The notes under the pieces: model-generated
The model's input: the letters and a program-made list of their open reading frames with translations, nothing else
What the model was told of the DNA's origin: nothing
The model's database searches: none
Shown here: positions 31,828-45,571 of the stretch, piece after piece
How the letters are laid out: every line of letters starts with the position of its first letter
Numbering within the stretch: the stretch's first letter is position 1
Position numbers and translations under genes: made by a program
NCBI GenBank assembly: GCA_964019165.1
Contig: OZ025280.1
Coordinates: 11,464,428 to 11,528,427 of the forward strand
Reading direction: 5' to 3'
From: Mastigias papua
Taxonomy: Eukaryota > Cnidaria > Scyphozoa > Rhizostomeae > Mastigiidae
Length of the DNA stretch: 64,000 bases

Positions 31828-32763
31828 TTCTGTTCTAAATTACCGTTTTGTTACTGCAGAAGTATCATTATGATATTCAGGAGGCATTCAATGCACTATT
31901 TGCTTATGTACTAGGAGCTTTTAGCTTGCTCTTGATTCTTATTATATGCACATGAGATGGATGTTAGGATGTCTCAAGAGTTAGGCCACTTTGTTTACGT
32001 TTGAGATATTGCCTTTCAACTCGAATTTACTCCTTGATTTTATCATACATATTTTACAGGCAAACACTAGGATGTTACCAACTTTATTCTCAGCTCAGTA
32101 ACTCTGTTTTCAGTTTGTTTTCGCTCTATTTACAGTAGGCCTCATGGTTATTTCAACTATAGATGGTAGAGTTATTTTGGTGAAGTCATATTAAAGGGGT
32201 TCTATTAAACTAAATAGTCTTTTGTTGGGACACAGTTGCCCTTCTTTCTCAGATCACTTGATATAAATTCCATTACTGAATTCCATAGATCATTCTGCAC
32301 ATGATGATATACTCTTAAGGGATGAATTTATCTTGCCCCCACTGAAGTAATACCTTCATTTGAAATCTTAGTTTGTAATGCAGTATATATATTATGACTC
32401 ATTTCAAAGAAGTACTGACTTCCATGGATCACTCTGCATATATATACCTCTGCATATACCTGCGCTAGGCTACGGGGCTTCTTGACTTTCTTCCTGTCCC
32501 TTTACTGCCCCGTAGCCTAGCGCAGGTATCCGACCATTTTTTGCACAAATTTTTCTCGCAAATTTCTTCGATTTGCACAATGCAAGCCAGGAAGTCACGT
32601 GCTCCATCACAGAGGCCCATGATGTCACCTTCTCGTGATCCTATGCGACCAGACCATGCAACTTTCATGGGGGCACAGCGTTAGTCTTTCCAAGGCTAAT
32701 ATGCAACTTTTCAACTGGGGCTAGGGGAGCCCGCGTTCTAGCGGGCTATCAGTACTAAGCTAG
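31828..32763 (+). mobile_element. Unit A 3' part with broken palindrome P8, second copy
   Basis: Near-identical to 15738-16673. Palindrome P8 (32456-32763) has the same 22-bp left-arm remnant as P3, so that break predates the duplication. Confidence 0.75.
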
Positions 32764-35220
32764 TCACTATATACTAAGATCCCTATATGATAATTTATGC
32801 CAAACCAATCAGATTGCTCGAATTTGTACCACGTGACCTGATATCGCGCACACGATCTCCTTTCAGGGTAGTTGTTCCATGGCCCCCAAATTTCTGTTGA
32901 GGGTAGCCATTTGGGTCTACTACTTACATAAGAAGAGATCTGATTTTTATTTTTTTTTTCCCGAGTTATTCCACTTTCCTCTTATCGCCATTACCAGCAA
33001 TTCTGTTGCTCCTCCCTGCTGGACCGCGTGTTGTCAGCTTTGCGAGCGGTTCTGTAGGACTAAGTAACTGTGTATGTTATCGCAAGGAGACTTTGGTTGC
33101 AGTTCTTCCAGGTAAGCCTGCTCTTTTTTCCTGAAATGGTTTGATTTATGAATTCCTGTATTTCCTTTGTCCATTTCATCCGTATTCTACTGTTACCAGC
33201 CATTTATTTCCATATCTTTCAACGAGATTCAGCCACCTTCCCTCGAGTGTATTACAGCCATGACAGTTCTTCTCAAAGCTGTTCGATTCTGTGTACTAAA
33301 TCACCGTGCTTTTACGGCTAAATTGTGAAAAGATATTCAACATATGTTTGACTTTGTATTCCGTGCTAGATTATGGCAGGTTGTTTGCTTTTCATGCCTA
33401 TTTAGATGACATGGAATGGCGTGCTTGCTGCTTTCAGTTGGCAATGTTGTGATTTGCACTACCGTAATATTGCCGTGTGACTTGGAGGAGACTTTCGTCG
33501 TTCAGCTTTCAGTTTAGTGCTTTTTTCGCTTGATTTCATTCGCTAAGTTATTCTTCTTTTCTTACTAAATTGTGATGAAATGATTACTGTATGTTTACTG
33601 TTCTTTTCCCTGGTAGCTTCGAATTTATTCATTGCTTTTACCACATGTACGAATGGCATAGGATATTGTTATGTTTGGCGATAAAATATTGGTATGTGGA
33701 ATGCTTTCACTGAAGTATGTATAGGGCTATTGCTGAATTTGGTTACCCTAATTTTGCAGTTTTTACTTTCACTCTTTACTTTTGTCGTAGTGCGTACTAT
33801 GAAATGCTAGGGGATTCCCAAGTTCATCTCACGATCGCAGATACCTGTTGTCCTTTGTTGTGGATTTAATTGTGGTCTTTTGAGGGTGATTCCATTCCAT
33901 AACTTTGCTTCAGGGGCAATAAGCTCACGGCAGTTCTCCTCAGCTTCGCTTGATTGTCTGTTCTAAAGTACCGTTTTGTTACTGGAGAAGTATGGTTATG
34001 ATATCGAGGAAGTATTTAATGCAATATTTGCTGATGTACTAGGAGCTTTTAGCTTGCTCTTGATTCGTAATATATGCACATGAGTTGGATGTTAGGATGT
34101 CTCAAGAGTTTGGGCACTTTGCTTACATTTGAGATATTGCCCTTACAGTCGAATATACTCCTTGATTTTATCATACACGTTTTACAGGCAAACACTAAGA
34201 TGTTACCAACTTTATTCTCAGCTCAGTAACTCTTTTTATTTTGTTTTCACTGTATTTACAGTAGGCTTCATAGTTATTTCCACTTATAGATGGTAGAGTT
34301 ATTCTGGTCAAGTCAAATTTAAGGGGTTCCACTATACTGAATGTTCTTCTGTTGGGACACAGTTGCCCTTCTTTCTGAGATCATTTGTTATAAATACCAT
34401 TACCGAATTCCATAGATAATTCTGCACGTGATGATATACTCTTAAGGGATGGATTAGTACTAGATATGACCATCACTATTATTGCCTAGACTTTATTTAT
34501 GAAGCCCCTTGCCCCCACTGAGGTAATGCGTTCATTTGACATCTGAGTTGATGATACAGGATATATATTATTACTCATTTCAAAGAATTACTGACTTCCA
34601 TAGATCATTCTGCATATGAAATTATAGTTTTTTTAGGGGTGAATTAGTACTAGATAGCAATATTTGATTTATGGGGCCACTTTCCCCTATCCAACTACAA
34701 TTATTGGTTGAAATCTGAATTTCACATGGTTGTAACAGATAATTTAGTACTGGATAGCTGCATTATTTGTTTTGTATAGCCATAACCTATGGACTCCCCC
34801 CAAGAACTCTGGCTGATATCTAATATGATCCATGCTGCTCAATCAATAGCTTTACACTCTGTTATATATTATATAAAGGTGTGATATAGGAATACCAAGC
34901 ACTATTCTTTTGTTTTATCACCTTGAGCTACCAAGTCCTATCACAGATTCCAGTTGTATAACACCTACGTTTATGGATCAGACTTGATTGTGTACCTCTG
35001 TGGACAGGATTAGTGGTCACCTACATGATAACAGAACCACTCATACCTGCCAATTCATGTGCTTTATTGTATCTGTTATAACATCTTAAAATTATTTCCA
35101 GGACTCCTTAAGTTAGAGTTGAGTGAAGCAGGAGACAATATGTCATGTAGTTTCATTAGTGCCTCATTGTAGAGAGCATTTGAAACAATTCTGTGCATTC
35201 AACAATTCGTATAATAGAGA
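32764..35220 (+). mobile_element. Unit B2 body, second copy
   Basis: Near-identical to 16674-19130, though its last 100 bp match unit B (AACAATTCTGTGCATTCAAC) better than the B2 version. That suggests patchy gene conversion between units. Confidence 0.75.
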
Positions 35221-35593
35221 CTAGCTTAGTACTGATAGCCCGCTACACGTGGGCTTCCCTAGCCCCAGTTCAAAAGTTGCATATTAGCCTTGGACAGACT
35301 AACGCTGTGCCCCCATGAAAGTTGCTTGGTCTGGTCGCATAGGATCACGAGAAGGTGACGTCATGGGACTCTGCGATGGAGCACGTGACTCTCAGCCTTG
35401 CATTGTGCAAATCGAAGAAAATTGCAAGATAAAATTGTGCAAAAAATGCTCGGATACCTGCGCTAGGCTACGGGGCTTCTGGAGTCTCTTCCTTTCCCTT
35501 TATTGCCCCGTAGCCTAGCGCAGGTATCCGAGCATTTTTTGCACAATTTTTGCTGTTAGCCGTAGCGTGTAGCGGGCTATCAGTACTAAGCTA
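35221..35593. repeat. Palindrome P9, right arm mostly deleted
   Basis: Same rearranged structure as P4 (right arm stops about 41 bp after the spacer), so the deletion predates the duplication. Confidence 0.85.
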
Positions 35594-38500
35594 TCTCTAT
35601 ATACTAAGATCCCTAAAATGCAAATGAGCTCGCCTATTGTTGTCATCAAACAGAGCCGGCCCTGTACTGTCCAGAATTCTTCTCCTGGAATGTTTGCGGG
35701 CTGTGTCTGAAAGGTAGCTATACGTGGTCCAAGTTGTGAGTTCTTCGACACGAGCGCAAATTGATATTTTTGTGATTTTTCTGTGTCGAGTTATTCAACT
35801 GTTTCTGAGCGACTACGCGAGCTTTTGTTGATCGCCTTTTGTCCTCTATTGTTTTCGTCCTCGTGGATTCCACTGCTCTCAGTACAGGGCATGTGTGATC
35901 GGGATCAGATTTGCTCATTTTCGAGGAGAAGTTTGTTGGATTTCTACCAGGTTAGTAGCTATTCTGTCCTCTCTAAATACTGTATTATAGTTCGCTTATA
36001 TGTTATTCCTCGATTCCGTGCGTTGTCTGGTTTTATAAACAATTTTTTCCAATGTATGTAGGCAGTTTCTTACACTCTCCCTCGCTGCTGTTATGCAGTT
36101 GGGCAACTAATTCTTCGCTTCATTGCTGTCTGAAGATTCGATTTATCATTGCCAGTCTTTAGTCAGTGAAATTATAGCACTACCGCTTTTTTGATTCGAT
36201 TTACGGGTGATGTGAGCCCTGTATTTGCCTCTTTTATTAGGCCAGATTGAAACAGCTTCCCTCGGGGGCACTCTCGCCATGACAGTTCTTCTCCATCCCT
36301 TCGAGTCTCTTCGGCAAATCGCAATGCTTTTACTGGTAAGTCATGCTAACAAATTTAACAGATCTTCCATGTTGTGTTCTTTCGTGCATTAGGATAGCGT
36401 TTAGCTGTTTTTTTCATCCCTGTTAAATAGGATGTACCGAACGTGCAACTCTCAGTTCGGACATGGTTTGAAAGCGACTAATGTTCCAGTTGGAAGTTCA
36501 AGAAGATTTTGTGGTTGTTCTACCAGGTGAGTTGTTTTCTGATGCTAAAACGTGTGATTTTAAATTGCCTGTCTTTCACCTGCCCTCTGTGCGCAATGTC
36601 TATGTATATTCGTCACTAATGTACAATATTGCCAGCGAGATGAGATTGCAATAGCTTCCTTTGGGGGTTTTCCGCCATGACAGTTCCTCTCCACCATGGT
36701 TGATGTTATTCTCTGTTGCCGGGTCAATTCACGTGAACTTTCGTCCTTCTACTACCAGGTAAGTTGTTTTCTCATGTAGTAGGGTTTGTTTTCAGATTGC
36801 CTGTAATTTTCTGTCTACTATACATGTTTCATATTACACACGTTATGTCAGTATTTTGAGCGAGCTTCCCTCGGGGGTACATCGCCATGACACCTCCTCT
36901 CCGATCAAATTGATTTTATTCTCTAGATTGTCTTGGTTCTATTACACTATTGGGATGACATGTTTACTGACCTACTCCTTGCTAGATTCCTGTTTATACC
37001 AGAGAAGGTAGTGCGTGCGTAAAGGAGATGGGAAATCGTTATCTTTCCGTATGAATTCTGCTACATAAAATGCTCAATTTGGGCATTGATGAAGTGCTTT
37101 GGATCTAACTTTGTAGTTGTATATGTGACTTATTGTTAAGAGTTAAAGGTCTTTTCGGTAATATAACTGTAACAAGAAGGTTTCGTCCCCCCTCAGTTTA
37201 GTCACAGAAGCCACTACTCTGTGTGTTTCATTCTCATTGCCAGTAGCCACAAAATATCTTAACATGGTTGTACAGAGAGGTCTACAGTGTGTATATTTTG
37301 TTTCCTAACTGTCCTTCATATTATTCCTATGATGTTTTGGTGTCCTTACACTCTTTATTTTGTTGTAGGTTGTAGATAGAGATGCGAGGGGATTCCCAAC
37401 TTCAGATCATGATCGCAGAAACCTCTCATCCTTTGTTTGCGAACCATAGTGTTTACACAAGACCGCAAGTTTGCAGATGAGGGCGTGTTTTCATATTGGA
37501 TGGATATCGTTCAAGTCTTCATGGAATTTCGTCCCTTCTCTATAAGGTAAGTGGTTTATTTCATTGACAAAGTGTCAATTTAGTTTTACCAGGATTGTTT
37601 TGTGTAGATTGGTCGCTACTTTCCAAGTTGGACGAGATTTAATGCCGTCTTTTGATCCAGGTTGTATAGGATTGCCTCTGGGGCCGTATGATCATGCCAA
37701 GTCCTTTCATGTTCTCTTGATTTCCGCCTGTAAATTACCGTTTCGTTATTACAGAAGTTTCAGTATACTATTCAGAGGATATTTACTGTATTATTTACCG
37801 ATATACTAGGACAGTTTAGCGTGTGCTGTTGATACTTTGCATTTGCGCTTGAGGTTGAATGAAATACGTATGAACAGTTAGGCCGCTTTCTTTTACGATT
37901 GATATGTTGTCCGTGACTTCTGGTTAGCTCTTGGTTTTTCCCATAGACTTATTGTAGGCTGAAGTTAAGATATTGGTCAAATTATTCCTTCGATTATTGG
38001 AATTTAATAATTTAATTTGTTGCAGTATTTTCAGGAAGGTACTACGTGTATTCTCTCTGAAACGTTGAGGGGCTGTTCATATTGCTCTCAGTCACTACAG
38101 CTGATTCCTTCCTTATTCTCAGTAGAACACTTAGTACTCTGAATCAGTGGTATATTTATAGTCAAAGATTCGAAGTGTTATACAGATATTTTATGTACTA
38201 ATTCGTTGATACTTTGGTGTATAGTACCATGCGTTGTCAGGTTGTTCTTTCTTGATGTTGTTAGGCTGACATTGTGTTCTAAAGTATGATTGTGGTCAAC
38301 ACACTTAAGTAACTTATTCATAAGGCTTTATTCAGTATAGTACTCTACTGATCACCTATGTATATACAACAGTCTAACAATCTTTATTATGTACAAGAGT
38401 CTAATCGCTGTATTCACTATAGATTTTTGTGTTATTTTGGAGGACTCAGCTTATGGTTGCTTTAGTCCTAACTCTCTGTTTCCTGGCAAATCAGCTCCCT

Positions 38501-41361
38501 CTCATCCTAAGGTTATTTGGTATAAAGACCATTCATGATTTCTATTCATCATTCTGCACATGATAATATGGTTTGACTGGATCAAGTAGTATTAGATCAC
38601 AATGATTTGCTCTGTTTAATATTAATTCTTGGAGCCCAATCTTCCTGCCCTCACCCCAATTAACAGTATTGTTTGTAATCAAATGTTTTGAGGGACTTAC
38701 TGTAAAAGAGTATTATGTATAAGGGGTTTTGCCAAACTCATGCACAATTTCTGAGTTTCAACTCATTTCTGACTAGCACACTTATAGGAATACTCTTTAG
38801 CTGTTATGAATTAAATTATGAAGCATCTCTATACATTGTCATTGTATATTGCCTACTTGAATGCCTCAAGGTAGCTATTGTAGGAGGTTGACAGATATTA
38901 CTGGGTTTGCCTAGATGACAATGGTATTCATACATTTGAATTGATATCCTTAGATGAAACATGTACCAATATAGTACTTGATTGTCTGCCTGTAGGATTT
39001 TTGTCACTAGCCTATTTCACATTGAGATATCAGTTGTCACCAGTACCATTACAACTTTTGATATTTCATTCTGTTTATGATGATATGTCGTTAAAGTTTT
39101 GTATTAGTTATAGCCAGCAACCTTATTTGTATTGTACTCAATTGCCACATCAGGCCCCCCTCTGAAGTACAGCTATGATAATAAAGTTGTTTTTATGATG
39201 CTAGCTCTACATTATATCATTCATTGATAGGATTTACAGCTTTATGTGGTTGACAAGAGGTTAGGACTCACATGATTTTGGTCCATAATATTCTTACTCT
39301 TGAGTTTGCTCTAGGATTATAAGGCACTATTATTTCAGTTTTCTACACTTATGGAACAGTCATTAAGTATCAGGGGGTGGGGGTTGAGGCACATGATAAA
39401 ATAGATTCAGCAATTTGTACCTGAGTTGGACATGCAAAAATATTCTAGAGTTCCAGATTAAGTACTTTGTTGAGCCCAACACTTAAGTTTGTTATTGATT
39501 TTATTTCATCAGTCATGTTTCTCTTCAACATATTAGTTGGTGGTCCTTAGCAACAGCATAGGTAATAGTATCTGTGACTTTGTTGGACAATTACTTGATA
39601 TGCAGTATTGTAGGATTACTAAGAGGTTATGAGTCACGTATGTACATAAGCATAGGCATGATCTATGCACTTTATTTTGGAGTCTTCTGATATAGTAGAC
39701 TTTTCTACAACTAAATATAATACCTCTGGATAAATTATATGGAAGTTTGGATAAGGTATTTGACTACAACCATCTATGTGATGCTAGATTTAAGGTATGT
39801 TTCTAAGTTTTACACCCCCCCCCCTCCCCACCACAACCATAAGTACATTTAATGCTTGACATCTGACTTTGTGATTCCAGGCCCAACACTTATGTTTGTT
39901 ATTGATTTTATGTCATTAGTCATGTTTTTCTTGAATATATTAGTTCATGGTCCTTAGCAACAGCATAGGTAATAGTATGTGACAGTGTTCCACCACAAGT
40001 TGATATGCAGTATTGTAGGATTACTAAGAGGGTATGAGTCACTTATCTACATGAGCCTAGCCATGATCTATGCGCTTTATTTTGGAGTTTTCTCAGATAG
40101 TACAATTTTGTCCAACTGCACATAATACCTCTGGATAAAGTATATGAAAGTTTGGGTAAGTTATTTGACTGTAACCATCTATATGATGATAGGTTCCAAG
40201 GTATGTTACTAAGGTGTATGGTCCCCCTCCCCACTACCATAAGTACCTTTAAGGCTTGAAATCTGACTTTGTGATTCCATGGTGTTGTACCCCAGTTGGA
40301 CATGGAACAATATTCTAGAGCCCCACATTAAGTACTTTGTGGAGCCCAACACTTAATTTTTGTTGTTGATTTTATTACATCAGTCATTTTGTCCTGGATA
40401 TATTAGTTGGTGGTCCTTAGCAACAGCATAGCTAATAGTATATGTGACAGTGTTCCACCACAAGTTGATATGCAGTATTACAGTATTACTAAGAGGTTAT
40501 GAGTCACTTATCTACACACGCATAGGAATGATTTATGCACTTTGTTCTGGAGTCTTCTCAAATAGTAGAAGTTTTAGAACTGAATATGATAGGGTATTTG
40601 ACTACAACCATCTATATGATGCTAGGTTTAAGGTATGTTACTAAGTTGTGCACCCCCCTCCCCTACCACCACCACCACCACCACCACCATAAGTACCTTT
40701 AATACTTTAAATCTGACTTTGGGATTTCAGGCTGTATAATTTATCATATTCATTAGCTTTCCATCTTACTAGGTAGAATATTATAAAGTGATGTTGTATT
40801 ACCAAGCAATATTCTTTTATTGTTATTGAGCTTGAAGTATAGGTCCTTTCAGGTATTGTAATTACATTCTATCTAATTTATTGGGTCTTATTATGTAGTA
40901 CAGCAAGTGGACAAGATTAATAGCTAAAATCAGATAGAGTTTACAGTCATACCTCTCATTTGATGTGACATACTATATGTTCTCTAAAGTATTTACATTA
41001 TACAGCAACATTGTATAAGACTCATTACATTAGGATTGAGTGATTGATGAAATATTGTGTGATGTTTATGACCTGTCAGGTATTGCAATTGCATTCTATC
41101 TAATTTTTTGGGTCTTATTATGTATTATACCAGATTGGACAAGATTACTGGCTAACACCAGATAGAGGTTGCAGTCTTACCTCATTTGTTGTGACATACT
41201 AAATCGTTTGTGAAGTGTTTACATTATACAGCAACATTATTGTATAAGACTCATTACATTAGGAATGAATCATGCAGGGGATATTGTATGATGTATTTCC
41301 ATTTATGCCTCATTACACACACCACTTAAAAACATTATATGTTTAGTTCATGTAATAGAGA
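35594..41361 (+). mobile_element. Unit C body, second copy
   Basis: Near-identical to 19503-25269, including the 400-460 bp tandem repeats (about 39477-40740) and the 210-bp repeats (about 40850-41300). Small differences include C-run lengths near 39815. Confidence 0.75.
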
Positions 41362-41952
41362 CTAGCTTAGTACTGATAGCCCGCTAGACGCGGGCTCCCC
41401 TACCCCAGTTCAAAAGTTGCAGATTAGCCTTGGAAACGAACTAACGCAGTGCCCCCACGAAAGCTGTATGGTCCGCATTGTCGATGAGCATGGAGTAAAA
41501 AGCTCGCATAGGATCATGAGAGGATGACGTCATAGGCCTCTGCATTGGAGCATGTGACATCCGGCTTTGCAATGGAGAAATCAACAAAAATTTGCGAGAA
41601 AAAATTGTGCAAAAATGCTCGGATACCTGCGCTAGGCTATGGGGCTTTTTTCTCTTTCTTTTTCATCCCCAAGAGCCCCATAGCCTAGCGCAGGTATCCG
41701 AGCATTTTTGCACAATTTTTTCTCGCAAATGTTTGTTGATTTCTCCATTGCAAAGCCGGATGTCACATGCTCCAATGCAGAGGCCTATGACGTCATCCTC
41801 TCATGATCCTATGCGAGCTTTTTCATCCATGCTCATCGACAATGCGGACCATACAGCTTTCGTGGGGGCACTGCGTTAGTCTTTCCAAGGCTAATCTGCA
41901 ACTTTTGAACTGGGGTAGGGGAGCCCGCGTCTAGCGGGCTATCAGTACTAAG
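41362..41952. repeat. Palindrome P10, intact (591 bp)
   Basis: P1-type arms of about 285 bp around a spacer near 41647-41673. Both arms share private changes, for example ACGAAAGCTGTATGG in place of ATGAAAGCTGCATGG. The right end lacks CTAG: ACTAAG abuts TCTCTATATAC of unit D at 41953. Confidence 0.92.
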
Positions 41953-44217
41953 TCTCTATATACTAAGATCCCTAAAATGCAAATGAGCTCGCCTATTGTT
42001 TACATCAAAAGGACCGTCACCCACTGGGTAATACGAACTCCTCCTAGGATCTTGGTCGGATTGCCCCCAAACTTGGCCATTGGTTTCTGCCTGGTCTGAA
42101 TCCCACTATTACGTTTTGCCTTATTTTTGCATATTTATCTTCACTGAGATAGTCCAATTTCTATCTGGAAATTTTTTCGGCTTTGTGTGTCGTCTTTTGT
42201 TCTTCATTGTTTTCGTGCGCAACCATAACCTGCTCTCATTACAACGTGAGATCGCACTTGTAGAGGAAGTTGTTGGAATTCGTGGAAAATGTCGTTCTCT
42301 CTGTGGCAGTTGAGTGGCTGTTTTCATTCGAAAGGTTAGTTGTTGCTTGCCTGTAGCTACTTCGCTGATTATCAGTGTTTTTCTTCCCTTTTAAGCTATA
42401 TATTTCCATGTTCTCAGCGAGCTTGTGATACTTTTGCTCGAGGGTGATATCACCATGAAAGATCTTCCGAGCAGATCGATTCTCTCTGCTACATCATAGT
42501 GCTTTTGCCGTATGTTGTGACAAAACCATGTAGAAGATATTTCATGTTGTATTTTGTGGTATATCGCTGTGTATTTCGCTTACTTTTTACGCTTTGTTGC
42601 CTGACATGGAATAACATTCCGGAAGATTTCAGTTTTGGTTGTTGTTGCTTGAGGTGAAGGTCCAGTTTTAGTTTGGGGAGAATACAGTAAGCCGTAATAA
42701 AATATCTACCAGGAGAGTACTAAAAGTGTTTTATCTTATTTCTTTAGTGTTTTACGTGCTTTTTAGTATGACGTTTTTCGTTGTGTTCTCTACTATAACT
42801 CTGAGGGGTTTGTAGGCCCCCTTATAGTTTAAACAATAAAGGGACTGTTCTTCGTCTTTCATGTCAAGTGTGGTTACCCGGAAACTACGTGATACATTCG
42901 TTTATAAGATGCCCAAATATTTTGTACTTTACTTGCTAAGGTTCTTGGGCTTTAGCCATATAGCGTTTTTGTATCCCTCAATCTTTATTCTGCTGTAGTT
43001 TGTAAGGAGATATGCGAGGGGATTCCCAAGTTCATCTCACGATTGCAGATACATTAAATCCTTTGTTTCCGAACAACTACATTATAGAATTGTTACTGCA
43101 GAGAGTTCTGGAAGTTGTGTGGCAGAACCTACGGGAATAAGTAATAATTGCTAGGATTTTTAGCGTGCTATACACTTCTTGCTTACACTTGTCAGTTGGA
43201 GGAAAGGATGTCGCTATGCTAGGCCACTCGGACATTGTTTACAGTTGAGATGTTATTTGTAACCTATACATGACTCTGTATCTTTGCAACACAGTTATTG
43301 TAGGCTAAAGCTAGGACGTCATCAAATTTATTCTGTGGATTATTGAAGCTTGATACATCTCTTTCCATGTCTTTCCATTGCATTAGTTTGAGGAAACTAT
43401 CGCGTGTACTCTCTTGAAAACCGTGAGGGGCATCTCATATTACTCTCAGCCCCCGTAGCTGATGCCATCCTTATTCCCAAGTACAGTTGCCAGCTAAATT
43501 CCAGTACTCTTTATTTATAACACTGTCATAGTTCTTTTCACTATGAAATGCGTCTTTGCTTAAAAACAGTTGCACTCCTTTCTATGATCATTTGTTATAA
43601 ATGCCATTAATGATTCCATAGATCATTCTGTACATGATCATATAGGTTTAAGGGAGTACTTACTACTAGATAGCATGATCATTCCTATTGTGTAGACCTG
43701 ATTCTGGAGCCCCTGCCATCATCTCCCATCCCATGTACTGTTATTGTTTGAAACCCCGAGTTGATTGTTTATGTTGTATAGCATGTTACCTATACATAGC
43801 AGTATTCCTTTATTTTTTTTGAAGTAAGACTATGGAGTCCTCTGAGGTATCAGAATTCTATACAACCTAATTTAATGGCTAAATAAAGTTAATATACCAG
43901 TTAACATAGTGTTACTGGATGCTACCATATTACAGGTTTATCGCTCGGACTTAATTGTGTGCCTCTTTGGAGAAGATTTGTGATCACCCACTATATCATA
44001 GTCATAGTCATACATGTCAATTGATGGGCTATATTGTATATGTTATACACTGTTACAATTATACCACTAGATTTTACAACACTCTCTACGTTAAGCCGCA
44101 TTTACACTATGCGATTAATCGTAAAAGATTTGTCGCAGCGTTTTCCATGATTTATCTTATAAGATTAATCTATTACTCTGTTTACACTGCGAAGACAAAT
44201 CTTAGTTCTTTTTACAA

Positions 44218-45571
44218 ATGGACACCAAAGAGGTAGCATTGCTGTCAGTGATAATTGCTTGTGTTGATGATGGAGAAAATGTTAGAAGGAAGAGAAAAAG
44301 AAAAATTTGGACCAAGCCATGGTTACTAAAAAGGAATGAACTGGGATTCTACAATAATTTGCTCGCCGAATTCAGGCTTGAAGATGAAGACTGGTATAAG
44401 AACTACTTACGAATGAGTGCAAACGATTTTGATGAATTGTTGTCACTAGTAAACGACGATTTAGTAAAGCAAAATACGCACCTTAGAGATTCGATACCTG
44501 CCGCAATAAAACTCGCACTGACTATACGCTATTTGGCTACAGGAATATCATTCACCGAGTTGCAATACCAATATAGAGTGCACAAAAGTACAATAAGTAT
44601 TTTTGTCCCAAAAGTTTGTGAAGCTATTTATCAAAACTTAAGAGAGAAGTACATGAAGGTAAGAATTTTATTATACATTACTGCTCATTGTCAGGGTGAT
44701 TTAAGTAATGTACAAAAGTAGCCTCTTTGTTTTGAGGTGACACCACAGTTGCAAAATTATTGCTTTCCGTCAAAGACGAAGATGGACACAGTAGAACACT
44801 CGTTTGACTCATAGCACTTGGTGGAACAACGAGTTGGCCAAACTGGTAGTTGAATATTAACTCTTGAATTTTGAACTTTAAGTAGTTCCTGTCCCTGGCT
44901 TCACTTGTACGCAACTGTTGTACAATGTATTTCCCAAATATGTCCTCTGCATCTTCGGCCCCTTCATTTTGTTTTCGATCCAGTATGCCTATCGCCTTTT
45001 CCAACAATATTTGCCTTTTGCTTTCAGGAGACTTCTCCCTTTTCCGTTTAATCCCTAAAGGCTGCTTTGTAGACCTGGTTTCAATGGGTGACTCATTGGA
45101 ATAGTCTTCTTCAGTGAACTCAAAATACTCAGACGCAGCGGCCATGTTGTCAGCATTTTCATTCACAGATAAATCCTGCCAAAATGAGATAGTTTTACTT
45201 GAAAATTTTGAAAGCTGCAATGAAAAGATAATACCCACGATTTTGATTTTTCATCGTTAAAGTTCTTATCATATATGCATTTAAGGTACCATCAACTGAA
45301 GACGAGTGGCTTGCAATTGCTGAACAATTTGAGGACCAGTGGAATTTTCCAAACTGCATCGGCGCACTCGATGGAAAACATGGGAACCATGGATAACGAT
45401 AATGAAGATGGAACGTTAAGGTTAGGTGATTGGCGAAGAGGGAACATTTTGACATCACTAAATAAGCAAGGAGCTAATAGTTATACTCTTGGAGCTAAAG
45501 AAGTTAGAAACGATTTCTGTTCGTTTTTCAACAACGAAGGCTGTGTACCTTGGCAAGATGGCTGCATATGA
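44218..45571 (+). pseudogene. PIF/Harbinger transposase, internally deleted
   Basis: The DDE transposase would cut and join the element. ATG 44218 opens MDTKEVALLSVIIACVDDG, then the N-terminal helical part WYKNYLRMSANDFDELLSLV and a helix-turn-helix-like TELQYQYRVHKSTISIF, up to KYMK near 44658, where GTAAGA looks like a splice donor. After a gap filled by the partner gene's 3' end, a second part (from about 45287) reads [13 protein letters not shown] with the first catalytic Asp. It jumps at once to [31 protein letters not shown] and CVPWQ. The other catalytic residues between are missing and the frame changes, so the protein is defective. Confidence 0.85.

Larger units (their letters stand above)
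27734..44333. repeat. Tandem duplicate of 11155-27697 (16.6 kb)
   Basis: Units A, B, B2, C and D recur in the same order. The offset to the first copy is 16579 at the start. It becomes about 16090 after palindrome P2/P7 (intact versus collapsed) and 16636 after P5/P10 (collapsed versus intact). By eye there are few base differences, so the event looks recent. The second copy continues past 44333 into the rest of the PIF/Harbinger element. Confidence 0.93.

Noticed and set aside
27734..44333. The 16.6-kb duplication as a pure assembly artefact
   Set aside because: Copies differ by palindrome state at two places and by scattered bases, and the joint has filler DNA. An artefact is not excluded, so a read check is listed.
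44678..45238. Minus-strand ORF as an independent host gene
   Set aside because: It lies inside the transposon ends and has a BESS-like region, fitting the known second gene of PIF/Harbinger.
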